Of a stretch of DNA of 64,000 nucleotides, positions 9,947 through 18,494 are shown one piece after another. The notes beneath the pieces were generated by a model, which worked only from the letters and a program-made list of their open reading frames with translations, had not been told where the DNA came from and did no database searches. Where the stretch lies: contig NZ_JAVIDR010000004.1 in assembly GCF_031157835.1 (NCBI RefSeq), positions 171,281 through 235,280 of the forward strand, written 5' to 3'. Origin of the DNA: Acinetobacter rudis. Lineage in GTDB: Bacteria; Pseudomonadota; Gammaproteobacteria; Pseudomonadales; Moraxellaceae. Both the position numbers and the translations under genes were made by a program. How positions within the stretch are numbered: the stretch's first letter is position 1; the number at the start of each line of letters is the position of its first letter.

Positions 9947-9976
9947 AAAGCCCTGCTCTACCAGCAGGGCTTTTTT
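9947..9976 (+). terminator. Terminator of the pilus operon
   Basis: An 11-bp perfect stem (AAAGCCCTGCT at 9947-9957 with AGCAGGGCTTT at 9963-9973) and a CTACC loop, ending in a run of six T residues, 47 bp after the minor pilin stop. Confidence 0.85.
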
Positions 9977-9991
9977 GATTACGTAGATTCA

Positions 9992-10031
9992 CCTTGTCTT
10001 TACTATGCCCTAAGGCATAGTAAAGACAAGG
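9992..10031. repeat. Perfect 18-bp inverted repeat between the pilus operon and cadR
   Basis: CCTTGTCTTTACTATGCC at 9992-10009 is exactly repeated in inverse at 10014-10031 around a 4-base spacer. Neither strand has a T-run after it, so it is not a classical terminator, although it lies just beyond the 3' end of cadR and could protect or end that message. It may also be a remnant of a repeat family. Confidence 0.75.
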
Positions 10032-10064
10032 GAGGATACTTTAGGGTGTTCAAACTCAATTATT

Positions 10065-10517
10065 TTAATGTTTGTTGCTATGAATTTGAGTGCTATGTAC
10101 GTTTTCAAGGCTCTCACTTACTGGTGTATCACGTTCTAATTCACGTAAAATTCCACAAGAATGCACAGAATTATCACCCTGACATTGTAGACGAAGTTCT
10201 TGTAATTCTTGTTCTAAGCTCAGTAGCTCTTGAATACGATGTTGAACGTGTTCTAAATGTTGATCAACTAATTGATTGATACCTATACAATCATCTTGTT
10301 GAGTGCGTGCTGTCAATAAGGTGCGAATCTCATCATGAGTCATACTTAAAGAGCGACAACGTCGAATAAATCTTAGTCGCTCTAGATGCAATGATTGATA
10401 TTCACGATAGTTGTTTTCTGTATTGCGTAAGGGTTTTTGCAGTAGACCTTCTTTTTCATAAAAACGAATGGTCTCAACTGTACAACCCACATGTTGGGCA
10501 AGCTCACCAATTTTCAT
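10065..10517 (-). CDS. cadR: MerR-family Cd(II)/Pb(II)-responsive regulator
   Basis: Metal-sensing activator that twists the cadA promoter when it binds cadmium or lead. The frame can start at 10523, but GGAAG is correctly spaced only for the ATG at 10517, giving MKIGELAQHVGCTVETIRFYE, the normal CadR start (150 residues). The helix-turn-helix is at residues 1-40, a coiled coil at about 80-118, and the metal site has C77, C112 and C121 (QCQGDNSVHSCGIL), close to the C77/C112/C119 set known for CadR. The tail after residue 130 is His-rich (HSTQIHSNKH) and may add a second metal site. It is divergent from its target cadA. Confidence 0.92.
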   Translation of the reverse strand: MKIGELAQHVGCTVETIRFYEKEGLLQKPLRNTENNYREYQSLHLERLRFIRRCRSLSMTHDEIRTLLTARTQQDDCIGINQLVDQHLEHVQHRIQELLSLEQELQELRLQCQGDNSVHSCGILRELERDTPVSESLENVHSTQIHSNKH

Positions 10518-10530
10518 TTTCATCTTCCAC

Positions 10531-10561
10531 TTGAGTCTGAAGCAGCTTCAGGGTGTTTAAT
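10531..10561 (+). promoter_or_regulatory. MerR-type promoter and CadR operator in front of cadA
   Basis: A -35 TTGAGT (10531-10536) and -10 TTTAAT (10556-10561) are separated by 19 bp, the over-long spacing typical of MerR-family promoters. The spacer contains a perfect 7-1-7 dyad, CTGAAGC-A-GCTTCAG (10537-10551). The geometry is that of metal-induced promoters underwound by the regulator. The same DNA also overlaps the cadR start region, suggesting autoregulation. Confidence 0.8.
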
Positions 10562-10589
10562 CATAATATAGCATCAAAAAGGATCAATT

Positions 10590-13055
10590 ATGAGCCAATT
10601 AGACAAAGAAGATGTGCAAGCAGATGTAAAAGTGAAAGAGAGTAACTGTTGTGCTTCGTCAACTCAATCATCTACGCACAGCCACTGTAGTCATTCAAAG
10701 ACTCAGGAAGCAAAAGACTCTGCTTGCTGTGGGGAAGATTTAGCCCAAAACAAAGTTGAAAGTTGTTGTAATTCAGCGGCTAAACCAACCAAAACATCAA
10801 GCTGTTGTGATTCGACATTAAATCAAGATAAAAACGCTAGTTGTGGCCATGCAACCCCTATTTTAAATGAGGTGAACTCATGTTGTTCAAGTGGTTCAAC
10901 GTGTGCGAGTACACAGACAGAACAAACATTACCGCAACTTGGAGCAACCACTAGAGAAGGTGAATATTACCGTAGCAACATGCGCATTATGCAAATGGAT
11001 TGTCCTACTGAGGAAGGGCTAATCCAAAAAAAATTAGGACAAATGCCAGAGGTTATTCGTCTTGAGTTTAATTTAATGCAACGTGTGCTTACAGTCGTTT
11101 ATACCGAAGATGCGTTACCCAAAGTTGTAAAAGCATTGCAAGAGCTTGATTTCGAACCTGAATTAGCAAATGAGCAAGGTAAGTTTGCTGCTGCAGCAGT
11201 GGAAAAAAAACAATCAATTTGGATTTTGGTTATCGCTGGTATTTTTGCCTTAGCTGCTGAAATATCAGGTTGGATCGATTTACCCATGTGGGTAGCGATT
11301 GTTAGCAGTTTGATTGCAATTGCTTTATCAGGTGTAGGAACCTATAAAAAAGGTTTATTAGCCCTTAAAAACATGAACTTGAACATTAATGCTCTCATGA
11401 GTATTGCTGTTACAGGTGCAGTATTGATTGGTCAGTGGCCAGAAGCCGCAATGGTCATGGTGTTATTTACTTTGGCTGAGCTCATCGAGGCTCGTTCTTT
11501 AGAGCGTGCACGTAATGCAATTGGACAATTGATGCAGTTAGCACCAGAGCGTGTCACAGTGTTACAAGCAGATGGTCAGTGGATGGAAATAGATGCAGCT
11601 GATGTCGATATAGATAGCATCGTTCGCGTTAAACCTGGTGAAAAGATCGGTCTAGATGGTGTGATTGTTAAAGGTCAATCAAGTATTGACCAGTCACCTA
11701 TTACTGGAGAGAGCTTACCTGTTGATAAAGTTGAGGGTGATGAGATTTTTGCAGGAACGATTAACGTTGCTGGTTCTTTTGAATATCGCGTGATTGCTAA
11801 GGCGAATGATACTGCATTGGCACGTATTATTCATGCAGTAGAAGAGGCGCAAGGAGAGAAAGCACCAACACAACGGTTTGTAGATCGTTTTGCTAAAGTT
11901 TACACACCTTTGGTTTTTGTTTTTGCAATATTGGTTGCTGTCATTCCACCATTATTTATGGGGGAACTATGGTTCGACTGGATATATAAGGCATTGGTAA
12001 TCTTGGTGATTGCTTGTCCTTGCGCCTTGGTCATTTCAACACCTGTGACTGTGGTCAGTGGTTTAGCAGCAGCTGCACGTCTCGGTATTTTGATTAAAGG
12101 TGGAGTTTACCTCGAACAAGGTCGTTTGCTGAACTATATGGCATTTGACAAAACAGGCACAATCACATTTGGTAAGCCAAAGCAAACAGACTTTGTTGTG
12201 CTATCGGGTGATCCTATTCAGGTCAAACAACTGGTTGTTAGTCTTGCAGGACGTTCGGATCATCCTGTTTCACAAGCCATGGTGCAAGCGGATACAACTG
12301 CAACTGTACATTTAGAGGTAGATGATTTTACTGCTTTAGCAGGGCTTGGCACCCGTGGTGTGATAGCTGGTGAAAGCTATTGGTTGGGTAATCATCGTTT
12401 GATTCATGAACTTGAATACTGTTCACCAGCGCTAGAGGCTCAAATTGAGGCATTAGAAAAGCAAGGTAAAACAGTGGTGTTATTAGCTAAACCACAACAA
12501 GTACTTGCTTTAATTGCAGTAGCAGACACGGTTAAACCGAACAGTGCCGAGGCTATGACACAATTACAGCAAATGGGTGTGAAAACCCTTATGCTCAGTG
12601 GTGATAACAGCCACACAGCAAAAGTCATTGCAGAGCAGGTAGGAATGACCGATGCTCGAGGTAACTTACTTCCCGCTGATAAATTGAACCTTGTGGCAAG
12701 TTATGCTGATACCAGTCATATTGGTATGGTTGGGGATGGCATTAATGACGCACCAGCACTTGCTCGCGCCAACATTGGGTTTGCGATGGGAGCTATGGGT
12801 ACAGATGTGGCAATTGAAACCGCTGATGTCGCTTTGATGGATGACGATTTACGTAAGATACCAAGTTTTATTCGTTTATCTCAGCAGACACACCGTATTC
12901 TGATTCAGAATATTAGTTTGGCATTAATTACCAAGTTGTTTTTCCTCGTTATTACCATGATGGGTTTAGGCAGCATGTGGATGGCTGTATTTGCAGACGT
13001 TGGTGTGAGTTTATTGGTGGTTGCAAATGGGCTTAGATTGTTAGGTCATAAATAA
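10590..13055 (+). CDS. cadA: Cd(II)/Zn(II)/Pb(II)-exporting P1B-type ATPase
   Basis: Inner-membrane pump that expels divalent soft metals using ATP. The 821-residue protein has an unusual Cys/His-rich leader (residues 1-110, 13 cysteines, mostly as CC pairs C20-21, C46-47, C59-60, C72-73 and C98-99), then a degenerate HMA-like domain with MDCPTEE in place of the usual CxxC, the TGES actuator loop, the CPC ion motif (C476-P-C478), the phosphorylated Asp in DKTGT (D520), the SDHP nucleotide motif and GDGIND. It is divergent from cadR and driven by the MerR-type promoter. A ribosome-binding site AAGGA precedes the ATG. It ends in a long hairpin terminator. Confidence 0.95.
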   Translation: MSQLDKEDVQADVKVKESNCCASSTQSSTHSHCSHSKTQEAKDSACCGEDLAQNKVESCCNSAAKPTKTSSCCDSTLNQDKNASCGHATPILNEVNSCCSSGSTCASTQTEQTLPQLGATTREGEYYRSNMRIMQMDCPTEEGLIQKKLGQMPEVIRLEFNLMQRVLTVVYTEDALPKVVKALQELDFEPELANEQGKFAAAAVEKKQSIWILVIAGIFALAAEISGWIDLPMWVAIVSSLIAIALSGVGTYKKGLLALKNMNLNINALMSIAVTGAVLIGQWPEAAMVMVLFTLAELIEARSLERARNAIGQLMQLAPERVTVLQADGQWMEIDAADVDIDSIVRVKPGEKIGLDGVIVKGQSSIDQSPITGESLPVDKVEGDEIFAGTINVAGSFEYRVIAKANDTALARIIHAVEEAQGEKAPTQRFVDRFAKVYTPLVFVFAILVAVIPPLFMGELWFDWIYKALVILVIACPCALVISTPVTVVSGLAAAARLGILIKGGVYLEQGRLLNYMAFDKTGTITFGKPKQTDFVVLSGDPIQVKQLVVSLAGRSDHPVSQAMVQADTTATVHLEVDDFTALAGLGTRGVIAGESYWLGNHRLIHELEYCSPALEAQIEALEKQGKTVVLLAKPQQVLALIAVADTVKPNSAEAMTQLQQMGVKTLMLSGDNSHTAKVIAEQVGMTDARGNLLPADKLNLVASYADTSHIGMVGDGINDAPALARANIGFAMGAMGTDVAIETADVALMDDDLRKIPSFIRLSQQTHRILIQNISLALITKLFFLVITMMGLGSMWMAVFADVGVSLLVVANGLRLLGHK

Positions 13056-13126
13056 TATAGATGTACAGATTGTCGCTGTTCTCTTGAGGAAAAATAATCC
13101 AATTTGATGCTTGGTTTATGGTGAGT

Positions 13127-13177
13127 CAAACAAAAAGACCGAAGTCGAAATTAATGCGGCTTTGGTCTTTTTGTTTG
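13127..13177. terminator. Long hairpin terminator of cadA
   Basis: Arms at 13127-13144 and 13160-13177 pair over 18 bp with one G-U, and the pairing continues inward for a few bases. The right arm supplies the T-run (GGTCTTTTTG) and the left arm an A-run, so the element could work in both directions. Confidence 0.8.
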
Positions 13178-13333
13178 GGTTGAATAAATATAAACGTTGA
13201 TATGAGCGTGTTTAACAAAAAAGTGTATTGTTGTTTTTTTGAGCGCACATCATGAGTACAATTCATGTTAGAATGAGCACCTTTCATTTAGACAGCTCTG
13301 TCTAGATCTTTTATTTCCCTTAAACTCACCGAG

Positions 13334-15712
13334 ATGATGTACATGTCGACAGCTTATACTGCTCAGACTGCGCCGAAGGCGTTGTTTGACTATGACAAAT
13401 ATTGGGCGTCTTGCTTTGAACCAGCGCCTTTTTTGCCTATGTCTCGAGCCGAGATGGATCAACTTGGTTGGGATGCCTGTGATTTTATCTTGGTCTGTGG
13501 CGATGCTTATATTGATCACCCTTCCTTTGTTTCTGGTGTGATTGGTCGTGTTTTAGAAGCACAAGGTTTTCGTGTAGGAATTATTGCCCAGCCAGATTGG
13601 ACCAATGTTGAGGCTTTTCGTGCTCTAGGTCAGCCAACAATTGCTTGGGGAGTTACCGCAGGTAATATGGATTCAATGATCAACCGCTATACGGCAGATC
13701 GTAAAATCCGTTCGGACGATGCTTATTCTCCTGATAATCAACCGAATAAACGTCCAGACCGCGCAGCAACAGTATATTGTCAGCGTTGTCGTGAAGCGTA
13801 TCCAGATACACCTGTTTTGTTGGGGGGAATTGAGGGCTCATTACGTCGAATCGCCCATTATGACTATTGGTCAGATAAGGTGCGTCGTTCGATTTTGATG
13901 GATTCAAAAGCAGATCTATTGATGTATGGCAATGGCGAACGTTCAATCATTGAGGTGATGCATCGTTTGGCTAAAGGGGAAAAAATTCACGAAATTACAG
14001 ATGTCCGTGGTACGGCATTTATTGTGAATAAAAACAATCGTGCTAGCAAAGCTCAGTTTGTAGAAATTGCATCAAATGATGTGGATACAGTTGGACGTGT
14101 TGATCCGATTATTAATCCATATGTTATGACAGAAGATTTAGATGGCTGTGAAATTGAAAAAGATAAGGGTAATAGCCTGACACAGTACCAAAATTTTCAA
14201 AAAGAATTAGTTGCTAATCCAATTGTACGTGCAGGCGATGAATTGGATGAAGATACACAAATCGTGCAGTTGCAATCGAACAAAAGTAAAGCAATTAAAC
14301 ATAAATTACCGCCCCGTGAATTAGCTGTGATTCGTCTACCAGCATTTGAACAGGTTTCTGAAGACCCTGTCCTATATGCGCATGCTAACCGAATCTTACA
14401 TTTGGAAACCAATCCGGGTAATGCACGTGCTTTAGTACAACGTCATGGTGAACGAGATGTATGGTTAAATCCACCACCGATTCCATTGACGACTGAAGAA
14501 ATGGATTACGTGTTTGATTTACCTTATGCGCGTCTGCCACATCCAGCTTATGGCAATGCTCGTTTTCCAGCATTTGATATGATTAAATTCTCCGTCAATA
14601 TTATGCGGGGGTGTTTTGGTGGTTGTACTTTCTGTTCAATCACAGAACATGAAGGACGTATTATTCAGAATCGTTCAGAAGATTCAATTTTACGTGAAGT
14701 CGAAAAGATTCGAGACAGCGCACCTGGTTTTACAGGAATTATTTCTGATTTAGGTGGACCAACAGCCAATATGTATCGGTTGCATTGTAAAGATGCTGAG
14801 ATCGAGAAAAACTGTCGTAAGCCTTCTTGTGTCTTCCCGGGTGTTTGTCAAAACTTACATACAGATCATGCACCTTTGACCCAACTGTATCGTAAAGCAC
14901 GTGCCTTGCCTGGCATTAAGAAAATCTTGATTGGTTCTGGTTTGCGTTATGATTTGGCAGTTCTGAATCCTGAGTATGTTAAAGAGCTGGTACAACATCA
15001 TGTTGGCGGTTATTTAAAAATTGCACCTGAACATACTGAGAAAGGGCCTTTATCTAAAATGATGAAGCCTGGTATAGGAACATATGATCGTTTTAAACAG
15101 ATGTTTGACCGTTTTAGCAAAGAAGCAGGTAAAGAGCAGTATCTAATTCCTTACTTCATTGCGGCGCATCCGGGTACAACGGATTATGACATGATGAATT
15201 TAGCGATTTGGCTAAAGAAAAATGGTTTCCGTGCTGATCAGGTACAGACGTTCTATCCATCGCCAATGGCGACAGCAACGACAATGTACTACAGTCAGAA
15301 AAACCCATTAGCCAAGGTGGCTCGTTATACCGAAGATGTAGACATTGTAAAAGGTGAAAAACGCCGTCGTTTACATAAAGCATTTCTACGTTATCATGAT
15401 CCGAATAATTGGCCATTACTACGTCAAGCACTTAAAGATATGGGACGTGCAGATTTAATTGGTAATTCCAAGCAACATTTGATTCCAACTTATCAACCGC
15501 AAGGAAGTGAAGGGGATTACAAGTCAGCACGTAAGAAAAATTCAAGTGTTTCTGGTGATTCACAAAAGCGTCAAGGTAATATGGCTAAACGTCCAGCTCG
15601 TCCAGAGGCAGGGCAAATCTTGACACAACACACAGGATTGCCTCCACGAGAGACAGGTCAAAATAAGGCCAAAGCTAAAACCAAGTCCAAAGGCCGTTTT
15701 AGCAAAGGCTAA
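13334..15712 (+). CDS. ygiQ: YgiQ/UPF0313 radical SAM protein
   Basis: Large radical-SAM enzyme of unknown reaction, conserved in proteobacteria. The 792-residue protein has the UPF0313 N-terminal domain ([31 protein letters not shown]) and the 4Fe-4S cluster motif C427-xxx-C431-xx-C434 ([17 protein letters not shown]), followed by a Cys-containing insert ([13 protein letters not shown]) that might hold a second cluster. The last 70 residues are a basic, Lys/Arg/Gln-rich disordered tail. Three nearby ATGs (13334, 13337, 13343) leave the exact start open. It is a single-gene unit with its own terminator. Confidence 0.93.
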   Translation: MMYMSTAYTAQTAPKALFDYDKYWASCFEPAPFLPMSRAEMDQLGWDACDFILVCGDAYIDHPSFVSGVIGRVLEAQGFRVGIIAQPDWTNVEAFRALGQPTIAWGVTAGNMDSMINRYTADRKIRSDDAYSPDNQPNKRPDRAATVYCQRCREAYPDTPVLLGGIEGSLRRIAHYDYWSDKVRRSILMDSKADLLMYGNGERSIIEVMHRLAKGEKIHEITDVRGTAFIVNKNNRASKAQFVEIASNDVDTVGRVDPIINPYVMTEDLDGCEIEKDKGNSLTQYQNFQKELVANPIVRAGDELDEDTQIVQLQSNKSKAIKHKLPPRELAVIRLPAFEQVSEDPVLYAHANRILHLETNPGNARALVQRHGERDVWLNPPPIPLTTEEMDYVFDLPYARLPHPAYGNARFPAFDMIKFSVNIMRGCFGGCTFCSITEHEGRIIQNRSEDSILREVEKIRDSAPGFTGIISDLGGPTANMYRLHCKDAEIEKNCRKPSCVFPGVCQNLHTDHAPLTQLYRKARALPGIKKILIGSGLRYDLAVLNPEYVKELVQHHVGGYLKIAPEHTEKGPLSKMMKPGIGTYDRFKQMFDRFSKEAGKEQYLIPYFIAAHPGTTDYDMMNLAIWLKKNGFRADQVQTFYPSPMATATTMYYSQKNPLAKVARYTEDVDIVKGEKRRRLHKAFLRYHDPNNWPLLRQALKDMGRADLIGNSKQHLIPTYQPQGSEGDYKSARKKNSSVSGDSQKRQGNMAKRPARPEAGQILTQHTGLPPRETGQNKAKAKTKSKGRFSKG

Positions 15713-15748
15713 TATTGCATTTAAATCAAAATTTATATTGCAGTATAC

Positions 15749-15780
15749 AAACCAGATCATTTCGTTGATCTGGTTTTTTT
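15749..15780 (+). terminator. Terminator of ygiQ
   Basis: An 11-bp stem (AAACCAGATCA at 15749-15759 with TGATCTGGTTT at 15766-15776) closes a 6-base loop and runs into T residues up to 15780, 37 bp after the ygiQ stop. Confidence 0.85.
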
Positions 15781-15855
15781 ATGTGAATTTGCATGGATTT
15801 TATACTGTAATTCATATTAACAGTGAAATGCTCAATAATATTTAAATTTTTCTGA

Positions 15856-15884
15856 TTGTATTTTTAAATATATCTCGGTATAAC
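15856..15884 (+). promoter_or_regulatory. Predicted sigma-70 promoter for the DUF2726 gene
   Basis: TTGTAT (15856-15861) and TATAAC (15879-15884) are separated by 17 bp in a very AT-rich stretch. Transcription from here would give a leader of about 255 nt before the next ATG. Confidence 0.5.
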
Positions 15885-15993
15885 AAACTAATTGGCAATA
15901 TTCATTTATCTTTAATATTGCACAAATAAAATTTGAGCAAGTTGCATTAAATATCAAAAAAATTGAAAAGTCGTCCGTCTGAAAGATCGTAAA

Positions 15994-16040
15994 TTTACAT
16001 CAATAATGGTGTAAAAACAGTAAGACCTCAAAGAGGTTTA
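15994..16040 (+). promoter_or_regulatory. Structured 5' leader with two consecutive hairpins
   Basis: A 9-bp stem (TTTACATCA at 15994-16002 with TGGTGTAAA at 16007-16015, one G-U, ATAA loop) is followed within 10 bases by a second stem, ACCTC-AAA-GAGGT. A purine-rich stretch follows at about 16060-16080. I recognise no riboswitch class. Apart from the promoter and these hairpins I see nothing else in 15781-16147. Confidence 0.4.
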
Positions 16041-16147
16041 TCGCAAAGCAGACAGTGACGGAAGGGATGGGAGAGAACAACATTAAACTAATTGAGATTG
16101 GGTATTTTTACTCAAGTATGAATAACTAGACTATAAAAGGAAAAAGG

Positions 16148-16684
16148 ATGGAAATACTGCTAATTGCCAGTGTGGTCATGCTAGGGCTTGTTATAGCTTT
16201 GGCCTACCATCATATGAAAAGTATAAAACGACAAGATAGTCCACTTAGACAGAAGGCGCTACTGAGTGCTGCTGAGCAAATTTTATATAATCGTTTAAAA
16301 GAAACTTTACCCCATGCACAAGTACTAGCACATGTTTCATTTGATGCAATTTTAACAACCAAGTATTTGCATACTCGGCGTAAATACCAAAAAATGATTG
16401 CTGATTTTGTGCTTTTAGACAAAGACTACCGTGTGATTGCTGTAGTTGCGATTGATGATGCGAATATATTAAAGCGTTCGCGTGCTGCTGCCTATCAAGA
16501 TGCGGTCTTAAAAACTGCGGGCTACCGTGTATTACGTTATGTTGGTGTGCCAGACATTGATCAGTTACAAGCTGACTTTTTAACGGATATTTTACATGAG
16601 CAGCGCGATGAAGCCATTATGGAGCGTTTATTGACCACGAGTAATTATCAGCATCGCCTTGAAAAAAATCGTCTTTTTGGCTAA
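16148..16684 (+). CDS. DUF2726 protein with N-terminal membrane anchor
   Basis: A 178-residue protein with one hydrophobic N-terminal helix (residues 3-21) and a cytoplasmic DUF2726 domain. The recognisable core is the LLSAAEQILYNRL start, the VLAHVSFDAIL strand, KMIADFVLLDKDYRVIAVVAIDD and the AAYQDAVLKTAGYRVLRY segment. DUF2726 is related to the restriction-endonuclease-like fold: ADFVL...VVAIDD matches the D-x(n)-(D/E)xK strand pair, but the usual (D/E)xK triad is not intact here (IDD), so nuclease activity is doubtful. An AAAAGGAAAAAGG site precedes the ATG. Function unknown. Confidence 0.8.
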   Translation: MEILLIASVVMLGLVIALAYHHMKSIKRQDSPLRQKALLSAAEQILYNRLKETLPHAQVLAHVSFDAILTTKYLHTRRKYQKMIADFVLLDKDYRVIAVVAIDDANILKRSRAAAYQDAVLKTAGYRVLRYVGVPDIDQLQADFLTDILHEQRDEAIMERLLTTSNYQHRLEKNRLFG

Positions 16685-16709
16685 AGCAAAAAGCCTAGGC
16701 TTTTTGCTT
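16684..16709. terminator. Bidirectional terminator between convergent genes
   Basis: A fully palindromic 26-bp sequence at 16684-16709 (core AAAAAGCCTAGGCTTTTT) folds into a stem with a 4-base loop, with an A-run on one arm and a T-run on the other. It overlaps the stop of the DUF2726 gene and precedes the RidA stop. Confidence 0.8.
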
Positions 16710-16725
16710 ATTTGATTTGCTGTAT

Positions 16726-17079
16726 TTATGGCTTAACGGCAACCACAGTCATTTCAACTAGAACATCAGGAGCATAGAGTTTTGCTTCAACACAAGTTCT
16801 TGGTGGTGCTTGCATATCTGCACACCATGCATCCCACACTTCGTTCATAGCGGTATAGTCAGTTTCAATATTTTTAATAAAAATCATAACGGACATAATG
16901 TGGCGTTTATCTGTACCAGCTTCTGCTAATAATTGATCAATCAGTGCTAGAGTCTGTTGGGTTTGCTCACAGATACCCACTGAGGTATCTTCAGCAAGTT
17001 GGCCAGCAAGGTGAACTAAATTTCCTGAAATAGCAACCTCAGAAAAACGCTTTTCAACACGTAAACGTTGCACAGTCAT
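16726..17079 (-). CDS. RidA/YjgF/YER057c-family protein (YoaB-like)
   Basis: A 117-residue small trimeric-fold protein. RidA members hydrolyse reactive enamine/imine intermediates formed by PLP enzymes. The Arg expected in the active cleft is visible in APPRTCVEAKLY near residue 95, and the GTDKRHIMSVMIFIKNI segment is typical of the family. The start MTVQRLRVEKRFSE and the VHLAGQLAED stretch fit the YoaB-like subgroup rather than archetypal RidA. It is transcribed alone, convergent with the DUF2726 gene. The physiological substrate is not predictable. Confidence 0.88.
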   Translation of the reverse strand: MTVQRLRVEKRFSEVAISGNLVHLAGQLAEDTSVGICEQTQQTLALIDQLLAEAGTDKRHIMSVMIFIKNIETDYTAMNEVWDAWCADMQAPPRTCVEAKLYAPDVLVEMTVVAVKP

Positions 17080-17414
17080 GTGAGTACTCTTGTTAATATG
17101 TGCTGTTATTTTACGTGAACATTTTACAAACTACAAAATGAGGTTGTAAAAGAAGAAAGGGCTTGAGTTTAAATAAAAGAATTAATGATGAAGAGCGATG
17201 AAGAAGAGTTTTAATAATTGTTCTGAGCGTCCTGTCATTTTCGGATTTGATCGTCACGGTAATCACAGGACAGTATGCTAAAAATATAGGTCAGTTTTAG
17301 CAACTCAGCTTCAACATTGGATAAATGTAGAGCAGCCACTAGACTACGCTATTTTTTATTAATATGGGAGTCTCTGTGCATATAATTTATTCAGTTGATT
17401 AAAATTTAATCAAA
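17080..17414. other. Non-coding gap with two adjacent hairpins
   Basis: About 335 bp between dinB and the RidA gene without a credible gene. It contains an inverted repeat GTCCTGT/ACAGGAC (17229-17235 and 17265-17271) with a 29-base loop, followed at once by TGCTAAAA/TTTTAGCA (17276-17283 and 17295-17302). No T-run follows. Near the dinB end, TTGATTAAA/ATTTAATCAA around 17393-17411 is a weak dyad that could serve as a terminator. Confidence 0.45.
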
Positions 17415-18479
17415 CTAAGCCCATAAATCTAATTGGGCTTGCTGCTGTTTCACTTCAAGTTGGTAAACCCCGACACCAACTAATCTAAATTGTGCATATT
17501 CGTCGACGTGTAATTCATTTAACAGTTGTTCTAATGCCAAATATAAAGCATCCACACTATTTAATACGTGTTTAAAACTTTTACTGTGTTGGATGGTTTG
17601 AAAGTTCTTTAATTTTAATTTTAGGCTGACACCACGTGCCTGTAATTGTTTTTGTTCTAGACTATGCCAGATATTTTGACAGAGAGGGGCCCAATACGGT
17701 CGACATTGTATGAGCGTCAAATCTTGATCAAAGGTCGTTTCTTTTGAGATTTGTTGGCGTTGCCGTTCACTTTGTACTGGACGTTCGTCAATACCTTGCG
17801 CATAGAGGAAGAGTTGCTGCCCGTATTTACCAAAATGTTGGATTAAAATATGCTCTTGTAATCCTTGTAAATCACCTAGTGTAGTGAGCTGTAATAGCTT
17901 GAGTTTTTCATAAGTGACTTTGCCAACACCGGGTATTTTTTTAAGATCTAAATCTTGAATAAAATGTTGTACTTGATGTGGTTTAATAACACAAAGGCCA
18001 TCAGGTTTGTTCCAATCTGAAGCGATTTTCGCCAAAAATTTATTTGGTGCGACTCCTGCTGATGCTGTAAGTCCTGTTTTTTGAAAAATTTCAGCGCGAA
18101 TAGATTCGGCAACTTCCGTTGCGCTGGGCAATTGTTGTAAATTTTCAGTGACGTCTAAATAAGCTTCATCTAAGGATAGTGGCTCAATAAGATGTGTATG
18201 ACGTTTAAAAGTTTGATGAATTTCGGCGGAAATCGTTTTGTATAATGCAAAGTCTGGTTCAATAACAATAACTTCGGGACAGAGTTTGCGTGCTTGAGAC
18301 ATTGGCATTGCTGAGCGTAAACCATATTTACGCGCAGGATAAGAAGCTGCAGCAATAACAGCGCGAGGGTGTTGTGAAGAGATAACTACAGGTAAATGTT
18401 TAAGCTCTGGATGATGACGCAAAGCCACTGAAGCATAAAAGGCATCCATATCTACATGTATGATTTTGCGTATGCTCAT
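17415..18479 (-). CDS. dinB: DNA polymerase IV (Y-family translesion polymerase)
   Basis: Error-prone polymerase that bypasses damaged template bases. A TTG two codons upstream (18485) is open, but the ATG at 18479 gives the normal [17 protein letters not shown] start and 354 residues. Metal-binding catalytic residues are visible: D10 in [10 protein letters not shown] and D104-E105 in SLDEAYLD, with the helix-hairpin-helix [13 protein letters not shown] at about 185-200. The C-terminal little-finger domain is complete, although I see no clear QxxLF clamp-binding motif; the end reads QQAQLDLWA, where QLDLW may act as one. It follows the GH25 gene by 15 bp, so it is probably co-transcribed. Acinetobacter lacks LexA, and no LexA box is visible. 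Confidence 0.93.
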   Translation of the reverse strand: MSIRKIIHVDMDAFYASVALRHHPELKHLPVVISSQHPRAVIAAASYPARKYGLRSAMPMSQARKLCPEVIVIEPDFALYKTISAEIHQTFKRHTHLIEPLSLDEAYLDVTENLQQLPSATEVAESIRAEIFQKTGLTASAGVAPNKFLAKIASDWNKPDGLCVIKPHQVQHFIQDLDLKKIPGVGKVTYEKLKLLQLTTLGDLQGLQEHILIQHFGKYGQQLFLYAQGIDERPVQSERQRQQISKETTFDQDLTLIQCRPYWAPLCQNIWHSLEQKQLQARGVSLKLKLKNFQTIQHSKSFKHVLNSVDALYLALEQLLNELHVDEYAQFRLVGVGVYQLEVKQQQAQLDLWA

Positions 18480-18494
18480 AGGCAATCACTCAAT

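Noticed and set aside
10046..10279. 77-codon plus-strand frame opposite cadR
   Set aside because: Antisense of the cadR C-terminus, not a credible protein.
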